The notes beneath the pieces were generated by a model that was given only the letters and a program-made list of their open reading frames with translations, was not told the origin of the DNA and did not search any database. A stretch of 6,185 nt of DNA from Gammaproteobacteria bacterium (GTDB taxonomy: Bacteria > Pseudomonadota > Gammaproteobacteria > Steroidobacterales > Steroidobacteraceae): contig PMHN01000132.1 in assembly GCA_003156695.1 (NCBI GenBank), positions 1 through 6,185 of the forward strand, written 5' to 3'. Of the stretch, positions 1-5,248 are shown piece by piece (position 1 is the first letter of the stretch; each line of letters starts with the position of its first letter). Made by a program: the position numbers and the translations under genes.

Positions 1-932
1 GGCGGGTAAAGGCGCAGAGTCTCGTCCACAACCTGCCGGATGTACTTGAATGCCTCCATCTGCTGGAGGCTCGGCACGGGCAGATCCGGCGCGGCATCGA
101 TCTCGGCGTGCAGCAGCGCCTCGACCTGCGGATGCTGGGAGAGCAGGTACCACGTCCAGTTGAGCCCGCTCGCGGTCGTCTCGTGACCGGCGACGATGAG
201 GGTAAACACCTCATCGATCAGTTCCCGCTCACTCATGGGAGCGCCGCTTTCCTTGTCGCGCGCGCTCATGAGCATGGCGACGTAGTCGAAGTGCTCCTCG
301 GGCTCGGCGCGGCGCCGCGCGATCAGCTCCACCAGGACCTTGGAGAGTGAACGGAATGTATAGACAAACTGCAGGTCGCGCGCCGGCTCCTTCGTTACGA
401 CAGCGAACGGGTTGTTCCCCAACTCTTGTGTCAGCCGGTCGAGATCGCGGCCGATGATCGAGCGCAGTACGATCTCGAGCGTCAGTTCGCTCATTTCTTC
501 AGTGAGGTTGATCGGCTCGCCGCGGCCGGCGAGCGTATCCCAACGCGCAATAAACCGATCATTCGCGACGGCAATGATGCTCGCGAATTCGCTGATGACG
601 CGGCGGTGGAAGAACGGCTGCATCATGTAGCGCTGGCGTGTCCACAGCTCCCCTTCACTCGTCATGATCCCCCGTGCCAGGAGGAGCTTGATACGATCGA
701 TGCCTGCGCCCTTGGTGTAATTGCGATGATTGGAGACCAGTACGCGCTTGATGTCGTCGGGATGATGAACGACGTAGGTATAAGATCGGCGCACAGGGAC
801 GAACACGCGATACGTGTCTCCGTGACGGGCGAACAACTCGATCATCCGCTCCAGGGAATCGTCCGTGGAGCCGACGTCGAACTGTTGTTCGGCCTCAGGA
901 GGAGCGCTCTTCGCGGGTGTGGCAGCGGTCAT
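1..932 (-). CDS. Cytochrome P450 monooxygenase, N-terminal 310 residues (3' end outside the window)
   Basis: This is a heme-thiolate monooxygenase that would insert one oxygen atom from O2 into an organic substrate, using electrons from a separate redox partner. Reading the minus strand from ATG at 932 gives 310 uninterrupted codons to the left edge. Visible P450 marks are the C-helix WxxxR (W97-R101, in WTRQR), the I-helix oxygen-activation motif AGHETT (residues 248-253) and the K-helix ExxR (E304-T-L-R307, followed by LYPP). The heme-binding FxxGxxxCxG loop should lie about 50-60 residues further on and is off the window. AGHETT plus ETLRLYPP resembles the CYP102/CYP4-like branch more than the camphor-hydroxylase type; that is a family-level impression. 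There is no N-terminal membrane anchor; the first ~15 residues are polar and Ala/Pro-rich, so the enzyme is probably cytosolic. No good Shine-Dalgarno precedes 932. The substrate cannot be told from sequence. It is transcribed away from the glycosyltransferase pair. Confidence 0.95.
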   Translation of the reverse strand, partial: MTAATPAKSAPPEAEQQFDVGSTDDSLERMIELFARHGDTYRVFVPVRRSYTYVVHHPDDIKRVLVSNHRNYTKGAGIDRIKLLLARGIMTSEGELWTRQRYMMQPFFHRRVISEFASIIAVANDRFIARWDTLAGRGEPINLTEEMSELTLEIVLRSIIGRDLDRLTQELGNNPFAVVTKEPARDLQFVYTFRSLSKVLVELIARRRAEPEEHFDYVAMLMSARDKESGAPMSERELIDEVFTLIVAGHETTASGLNWTWYLLSQHPQVEALLHAEIDAAPDLPVPSLQQMEAFKYIRQVVDETLRLYP

Positions 933-998
933 GCAACTTGTTGAAAGCCAAACCTTAATCTTACCTCACGCAGACCTGCGCAAGGAGCCGGCAGTTCC
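933..998. promoter_or_regulatory. Divergent intergenic region between the P450 and the small ORF
   Basis: These 66 bases separate two divergently read units, so promoters for both should sit here or overlap the gene starts. The middle (about 938-963) is AT-richer than its surroundings. On the minus strand TAAGAT (963-958) matches four of six bases of a sigma-70 -10 box, but no -35 box lies at a good distance. On the plus strand TTGTTG/TTGAAA (938-946) could be a -35, but no convincing -10 follows. Promoter function is inferred from gene orientation, not from clear boxes. Confidence 0.3.
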
Positions 999-1142
999 AT
1001 GACCGAACGCGAAGATCGCCGGCTGCGCACCAGGCTGTATCGCATGACGGACCAAGCCACGCTCACGCGGCTGCAGGGTGAGATGGAAGCGGAACTGACG
1101 CGCCTGTTCGGGGTCGCGCGCGCGGCGCTCGCCGCACCCTGA
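999..1142 (+). CDS. Small hypothetical protein, 47 residues, upstream of and likely coupled to the glycosyltransferase
   Basis: I do not recognise this protein. It runs from ATG 999 to TGA 1140-1142. AAGGAG at 982-987 lies 11 bases before the start, a usable if slightly long Shine-Dalgarno spacing. Codon third positions are mostly G or C, as in neighbouring genes, which favours real coding. The product is highly charged (many Arg and Glu) with no signal peptide, membrane segment or cysteine. From L22 to L36 hydrophobic residues recur every three or four positions (L22, L25, M29, L33, L36), as in an amphipathic helix or short coiled coil. Its stop lies 4 bases before the glycosyltransferase ATG, so it may act by translational coupling, as a small partner protein, or both. 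It could still be a chance ORF. Confidence 0.5.
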   Translation: MTEREDRRLRTRLYRMTDQATLTRLQGEMEAELTRLFGVARAALAAP

Positions 1143-1146
1143 TGCC

Positions 1147-2199
1147 ATGGCAGATGAGATCACACAGGCCGCCAGCCGCGCACCGCTCGTCATGCGTTGC
1201 GGCGCCTTTGGCGACATGGTGCTGCTGACCGTGCTGCTCACGCAGCTGCGCGCCCGCTTTGGCCAGGCCGTCGACGTCATCGCCTCGGGTCCCTGGTGTG
1301 AGCCGCTGCTGGGCGCACATCCGGCGGTGGGACGCCTCGTGCTGGTGCGCAGCCGCCGCACGCCGTACTGGCTGAGCCGCGATCAGCAACAGCTCGTGTC
1401 ATGGTTGCGCGCGCGCGGACCTTCACCCACGTGGTTCTGCGACCGGGGCGAGGGACGCTCACTGCTTACCCGCGGCGGCATTGCGGATGGCTGTGTGTGC
1501 GACTCAACGCAGTACCCGTTTCTTGCCGGTGAGAATTTCGCGGATCGTTATCTGCGCTTAGGTGCATTGACGCCCAGCGCCTTCGCAGGGCTCGTTCCGC
1601 CGGCTGCCCCCGGCGGCCTGCGCGCCGCGCAACTGGTCGTGGCGCAAAGCGCGCGTGAGGAACTCGACTCCTGGCTTGCCCGCCGGGCAATCGCCGCTCC
1701 CTGGGTTGTGTTTCATCCCGGAAGCCGGCACATGGCACGGCGGCGGCTGCGCGCGCGCTCGGGAGCCGCCAAGTACTGGCCGGAGGAGCGCTGGGCCGAA
1801 GTCGTGAGGGGAGTGCGCGCGCATCGCCCGGGAGTTGCGATCGTGTTTTCGGGCACGCACGCGGAAGCGCCGCTGAACGAGGAGATCATCCGCCGCTCGG
1901 GAGTGGCCAACGTGCACAACGCCGCAGGCGACCTGCCGGTGACGCGCCTGCTCGCGTTACTCGAGCGCGCGGCGAGCCTGATTGCCGTGGATACCGGTCC
2001 CGCGCACGCCGCGGCGGCACTCGGGTGCCCGACGGTCGCGTTGTTCGGACACATTGACCCGTGGCTGTATCGACCAGGAGGCGCAACCACGCCCGCTGCG
2101 ACCGTCACCGGCAGCGTGGACGGGGAGCCCAGCATTCTCGGCATCCAGCCGCAGCAGGTTATTGAAGCGTGGCTCGCATTGACCGAGTCGCCGCCGTGA
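1147..2199 (+). CDS. Glycosyltransferase family 9 (heptosyltransferase-like)
   Basis: The family, which includes WaaC/WaaF, transfers a sugar, typically heptose from ADP-heptose, to lipopolysaccharide core on the cytoplasmic face of the inner membrane. The 350-residue length is normal for GT9. The N-terminal Rossmann half has the family's glycine/aspartate turn, G19-A-F-G-D23-M-V-L-L-T28. The C-terminal half has the donor-site signature V-D282-T-G-P-A-H287 followed by AAALGCPTVALFG. The segment around residues 190-215, with HPGSRH and KYWPEERWAEVV, corresponds to the family's inter-domain nucleotide-sugar region. There is no signal peptide, as expected of a peripheral cytoplasmic enzyme. ATG 1147 lies 4 bases after the small ORF's stop and has no clear Shine-Dalgarno of its own, suggesting reinitiation. 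An ATG at 1142 is out of frame. No other LPS genes are in the window, so the acceptor is unknown; donor specificity for heptose is only inferred from family. Confidence 0.9.
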   Translation: MADEITQAASRAPLVMRCGAFGDMVLLTVLLTQLRARFGQAVDVIASGPWCEPLLGAHPAVGRLVLVRSRRTPYWLSRDQQQLVSWLRARGPSPTWFCDRGEGRSLLTRGGIADGCVCDSTQYPFLAGENFADRYLRLGALTPSAFAGLVPPAAPGGLRAAQLVVAQSAREELDSWLARRAIAAPWVVFHPGSRHMARRRLRARSGAAKYWPEERWAEVVRGVRAHRPGVAIVFSGTHAEAPLNEEIIRRSGVANVHNAAGDLPVTRLLALLERAASLIAVDTGPAHAAAALGCPTVALFGHIDPWLYRPGGATTPAATVTGSVDGEPSILGIQPQQVIEAWLALTESPP

Positions 2200-2200
2200 T

Positions 2201-2233
2201 TCTGTTAAATCGTTTAATGTGTGTTTGAACAGA
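2201..2233. repeat. Inverted repeat TCTGTT-N21-AACAGA after the glycosyltransferase
   Basis: Six-base arms at 2201-2206 and 2228-2233 are perfectly complementary around a 21-base AT-rich loop. The loop side also contains the smaller inverted repeat TTAAA-TCG-TTTAA at 2205-2217, which overlaps the left arm. The position right after the stop at 2199 suits a terminator, but the stem is short and no T-run follows, so an intrinsic terminator is not supported. It could be an operator or chance. Confidence 0.25.
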
Positions 2234-2241
2234 GTCTTATC

Positions 2242-2269
2242 TTGTAATCCTGAATTAGTATGCGAGAAT
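2242..2269 (+). promoter_or_regulatory. Candidate sigma-70 promoter with extended -10 for the EAL-ctpA unit
   Basis: TTGTAA at 2242-2247 (four of six matches to TTGACA) is followed after 16 bases by GAGAAT at 2264-2269 (four of six matches to TATAAT). TG at 2261-2262, one base before the -10, fits an extended -10 element. Transcription would begin near 2276 and give a leader of about 110 nucleotides. This is the best match I found by eye in the intergenic region; both boxes are imperfect. Confidence 0.3.
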
Positions 2270-2313
2270 CCGGCGTAACCGCTTGGAAAATAGCGCCAGC
2301 CAATGTTCCGGTT

Positions 2314-2330
2314 CGTGACGGGGGATCACG
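2314..2330. repeat. Inverted repeat CGTGA-N7-TCACG in the leader
   Basis: Perfect five-base arms at 2314-2318 and 2326-2330 flank the loop CGGGGGA. It may be a small RNA hairpin in the leader or a protein binding site. The half-sites resemble CRP/Clp half-sites (TGTGA/TCACA), but the spacer is seven bases rather than six and the outer bases differ. Confidence 0.35.
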
Positions 2331-2369
2331 TCGCATAAGTGGACAATTGTTTACGCTAAGCCGGTTTAT

Positions 2370-2376
2370 GGGAGGT
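2370..2376 (+). promoter_or_regulatory. Strong ribosome binding site for the EAL protein
   Basis: GGGAGGT lies nine bases before ATG 2386 and is nearly a full match to the anti-Shine-Dalgarno sequence. It fixes the start: the nearby ATG at 2368, though in frame, reaches a stop (TAA 2383-2385) directly before ATG 2386. Confidence 0.8.
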
Positions 2377-2385
2377 CACGGATAA

Positions 2386-5241
2386 ATGGCGACTCCGATA
2401 CCGGATAAGCCAGAAGACTACAGCGCTTCCGACATCCTCTCGGCCGAAGCCTGGACGGGTCGCGCAGCGCGGCCCGTGGTCGGCATCGACGTGGTGTGCA
2501 CCAAGATCGCCGTCGACTTCCAGAACGTGCGGCGCGAGACCGTGGATGATTGCCTGCGCCGCAACCTGGAATTGCTGCGCGACGCCACCGCCTCCGACTG
2601 CGCGTTTCTCGCCTCGCTCAATCCCGAAGACCTCGCTTTCGCCGACGTGCAATTCTCGCGCAGCGCCTTTGCGCAGTGCCGTCCGGAAGGCCTCTCCGGA
2701 TCACGCCTCGACACCTTTCCCTGGTTGAACGGCCGCACCGAACATCTGCGCCTGTCCGAGCTGCGTGACACCAATCTGCCGCGCAAGGAGCAGGCGGTCG
2801 ACGCGACGCGTTTCGCGGAGCTGCACATGGGCTCGGCCCTGCTGATCGTGCTGCGCGTGTCTGGCAAGCCCGCCGGATTCCTGGGGCTTGCTCACACCAT
2901 GCCTCGCGGCCCGTGGGACGTGAACACGCAGCTGCTCATGAAGCTCATCGGCACGAGTCTGGCCACCGGGCTTGAGCGCATCCGCACTGACGCGCGCCTC
3001 GCCAAGCTCGAGGAGCGCACCGCCCTCTACCAGTCCGCCGCCAACGACGGCCTATGGGATTACGACGTCGAGAGCAACGAGATGTATGTCTCGCCGCGCT
3101 GGAAGGCCATGCTCGGCTACGCCGATGAGGACATGCCCGGCTCGCCCGACTGGCGCGCGCTGGTGCATCCGGATGACCTGTCGCGCGTGCAGGCGGCGCT
3201 GCGCGATCACGTTGCCGGCAAGACGCAGCTTTTTGAAAGCACCCACCGCATGCGCCATCGCAATGGAGAGTGGCGCTGGGTCAACAGCCGCGCCACCGCG
3301 CGCGTCGACAAGCAGGGGCGCCTGTTGCGCCTGGTGGGCGTGGAGCTCGACATCACCGAACGCAAGCTCTACGAGGAAGCGCTGTTTCGCGAGAAGCAGA
3401 GCGCGCAGATCACGCTGCAGTCGATCGGTGACGGCGTCATCACCACCGACGCCAACTCCACCATCGAATACATCAACCCGGTGGCGGAAGAGCTCACCGG
3501 CTGGCGCCTCGAGGACGCCATGGGCCGGCCGGTGGAGGAAGTCTTCCGCGCCTTCCATGAAGAGACCTGCGAGCCGCTGGAAAATCCGCTGTCGGTTTCC
3601 ATCCGCCGCATTCGTCCCATCCCATCCGTGCGCCCGGTGCTGCTCATCAAGCGCGACGGCAACGAGCTGTACGTCGAGAGCACCGCGGCACCGATTCGCG
3701 ACGCTGCCGGTCACGTGGCCGGCGGCGTGCTGGTGTTCCGTGACGTCAGCGAGTCGCGCGAACTGAACCGGCGCCTCTCCTACCACGAGCGGCATGACCT
3801 GCTGACCGGGCTCGTGAATCGCCGTGAGTTCGAGACCCGGCTGGAGCGGGCGCTGTTGAGCGCCAAGGCGCGCGAGGCCTCCTACGCGCTGTGCTACCTC
3901 GACATCGACCAGTTCAAGATCGTCAACGAGGCCTGCGGCCACAGCGGTGGGGATGCGGTACTCGGGCAGGTGGGCGCGCTGCTGAAATCCAAGGTGGGCT
4001 GGCGGGACACGCTGTCGCGCCTGGGCGCCGATGAGTTCGGCGTGCTGCTCGCAAACTGCTCCCTGGAGGAAGCGATGCGCACCGCGGAGACCCTGCGCGA
4101 AGCGGTGCTCAACTTCCGCTTCAACTGGGAGGACCGCCGGCTGCCGCTGCACGCCAGCATCGGCGTGGTGCCGATTGCCGCCGACAACAACGACGTCGCC
4201 GGAGTGCTGTCCGCGGCCGACAGTGCCTGCGCGGCCGCCAAGGAAAGCGGCGGCAACCGCGTCCATAGTTTTGCTGAAAACGACATCCAGCGCATGGCTC
4301 GTCGGCGTGAAATGGAGTGGGCGGCGCGCATCCACGCGGCGCTGGGCGAAGGGCGCTTTGAGCTGTTCCGCATGACCATCCAGCCGCTGCAGCGCACCGA
4401 GATCGGTGAGCACTACGAGCTCTTACTGCGCATGAAGGACGAGAGCGGCGGCATCGTGGCGGCACAGGAATTCATCGACGCCGCCGAGCGCTACGGCATG
4501 GCGCCCTCGATCGATCGCTGGGTGATCGAGAACGCCTTCCGCTGGCTGGTGTCGGAAGCCGATGAGCGCGAAAAGCTCCTGCAGTGCTCCATCAACCTGT
4601 CCGCCAAGAGCCTGGGGGACGAAAAGTTCCTGCCGTTTGTGCACGAGCAGTTCGAGCGCAGTGGGTTGGATGCGTCCAAGATCTGCTTTGAGATCACCGA
4701 GTCGGATGCGATCAGGAATTTCGCGCACGCGACCCGCTTCGTGCAATCCCTCAAGAAGCGCGGCTGCAAGTTTGCGCTGGATGACTTCGGCAAGGGGCAC
4801 TCCGGATTCGGCTACCTCAAACACTTCCCGGTCGATTATCTCAAGATCGACGGCAGCTTCGTGCGCGATGTGCTCAAGGATGCGCGCGCCGAATCCATGG
4901 TGCGGGCCATCGCGCAGCTTGCCCGCAGCATGTCCATTACGACCGTCGCCGAGTACGTGGAAACCCCTGAGATCGGCGAGCGGGTGGCCGCCCTCGGCGT
5001 CGACTACGGGCAGGGATTTGCGATCGGGCGCCCGATTCCGTTCGCCGACCTGCTGACTGAATTGCCCCTGCCGAGCGCCGCGGACGAGGCAACCACCCAG
5101 AATGCCCAGATCGTCCCGGCGGACCCGGTGGCCGAGGCGGCCCCGGCGGTCCCGGCAGCCCCGGCAGCCCGGACGGACGAGACGGACCAGACAATCGAGG
5201 AACCCCTCCCGGTGACCTGGTATGCCGGCACGGGACAGTGA
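2386..5241 (+). CDS. GAF-PAS-PAS-GGDEF-EAL protein; probable c-di-GMP phosphodiesterase with divergent GADEF cyclase domain
   Basis: A 951-residue cytoplasmic regulator of the second messenger c-di-GMP, with no signal peptide or membrane helix. Order: GAF-like sensor (about 45-200), PAS/PAC 1 (about 212-329, ending DITERK 322-327), PAS 2 (about 338-455), GGDEF (about 458-620), EAL (about 645-898), Pro/Ala-rich tail (about 899-951). The GGDEF domain keeps D471-L-L-T-G-L-V-N-R and metal-type D506-I-D508, but the signature is G547-A548-D-E-F551, and the inhibitory RxxD position reads G538-W-R-D541. The EAL motif reads E678-L-L. The other catalytic residues are present: N737 (NLS), E769 (EITE), D799-D800 (DDFG), K820 (LKID), E856 (AEYVE), Q876 (QGF). 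I infer active phosphodiesterase and weak, lost or purely GTP-sensing cyclase function. The sensory ligand is unknown; I see no heme- or flavin-specific PAS signature. Confidence 0.93.
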   Translation: MATPIPDKPEDYSASDILSAEAWTGRAARPVVGIDVVCTKIAVDFQNVRRETVDDCLRRNLELLRDATASDCAFLASLNPEDLAFADVQFSRSAFAQCRPEGLSGSRLDTFPWLNGRTEHLRLSELRDTNLPRKEQAVDATRFAELHMGSALLIVLRVSGKPAGFLGLAHTMPRGPWDVNTQLLMKLIGTSLATGLERIRTDARLAKLEERTALYQSAANDGLWDYDVESNEMYVSPRWKAMLGYADEDMPGSPDWRALVHPDDLSRVQAALRDHVAGKTQLFESTHRMRHRNGEWRWVNSRATARVDKQGRLLRLVGVELDITERKLYEEALFREKQSAQITLQSIGDGVITTDANSTIEYINPVAEELTGWRLEDAMGRPVEEVFRAFHEETCEPLENPLSVSIRRIRPIPSVRPVLLIKRDGNELYVESTAAPIRDAAGHVAGGVLVFRDVSESRELNRRLSYHERHDLLTGLVNRREFETRLERALLSAKAREASYALCYLDIDQFKIVNEACGHSGGDAVLGQVGALLKSKVGWRDTLSRLGADEFGVLLANCSLEEAMRTAETLREAVLNFRFNWEDRRLPLHASIGVVPIAADNNDVAGVLSAADSACAAAKESGGNRVHSFAENDIQRMARRREMEWAARIHAALGEGRFELFRMTIQPLQRTEIGEHYELLLRMKDESGGIVAAQEFIDAAERYGMAPSIDRWVIENAFRWLVSEADEREKLLQCSINLSAKSLGDEKFLPFVHEQFERSGLDASKICFEITESDAIRNFAHATRFVQSLKKRGCKFALDDFGKGHSGFGYLKHFPVDYLKIDGSFVRDVLKDARAESMVRAIAQLARSMSITTVAEYVETPEIGERVAALGVDYGQGFAIGRPIPFADLLTELPLPSAADEATTQNAQIVPADPVAEAAPAVPAAPAARTDETDQTIEEPLPVTWYAGTGQ
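5115..5168 (+). repeat. Six degenerate tandem 9-base units coding the Pro/Ala tail
   Basis: From 5115 to 5168 the DNA divides into six consecutive 9-mers: CCCGGCGGA, CCCGGTGGC, CGAGGCGGC, CCCGGCGGT, CCCGGCAGC, CCCGGCAGC. The last two are identical. They lie within the reading frame near the end of the EAL protein and encode a three-residue periodicity of the type P-A/V-x. Because units are multiples of three, gain or loss would not shift the frame. The pattern looks like slipped-strand expansion. Confidence 0.6.
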
Positions 5242-5248
5242 CCGCCGC

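Larger units (their letters stand above)
2200..2385 (+). promoter_or_regulatory. AT-richer intergenic leader of the EAL gene
   Basis: These 186 bases are clearly AT-richer than the genes on either side, mainly in 2200-2270. They hold a TCTGTT/AACAGA inverted repeat just after the glycosyltransferase stop, a candidate promoter near 2242-2269, a CGTGA/TCACG inverted repeat at 2314-2330, an 8-base palindrome ACAATTGT at 2343-2350, and the Shine-Dalgarno at 2370-2376. A short frame ATG-GGA-GGT-CAC-GGA-TAA at 2368-2385 overlaps the Shine-Dalgarno and ends just before the real start; it is probably not translated meaningfully. I see no c-di-GMP riboswitch core motifs. Confidence 0.5.

Noticed and set aside
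426..944. Plus-strand open frames opposite the P450, including a 172-residue one.
   Set aside because: They lie antisense to a P450 with three recognisable motifs and show no domain of their own; they are frame shadows.
2201..2240. Intrinsic terminator after the glycosyltransferase.
   Set aside because: The stem is only six pairs with a 21-base loop and no T-run follows it.
2314..2330. CRP/Clp binding site at CGTGA-N7-TCACG.
   Set aside because: CRP-type sites have a six-base spacer and TGTGA/TCACA arms; spacer and outer bases differ here. Kept only as an inverted repeat.
2200..2385. c-di-GMP (GEMM) riboswitch in front of a c-di-GMP gene.
   Set aside because: I looked for the conserved core motifs of both c-di-GMP riboswitch classes and did not find them.
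3052..4413. A 453-residue minus-strand open frame inside the EAL gene.
   Set aside because: Long antisense frames are expected in GC-rich genes. The plus strand carries continuous PAS and GGDEF domains, and the antisense product shows no recognisable family.
4937..5194. Minus-strand frame with collagen-like Gly-Pro-Pro repeats.
   Set aside because: The repeat is the reverse complement of the 9-base units that encode the Pro/Ala tail; the collagen look is a by-product of repetitive GC-rich DNA.
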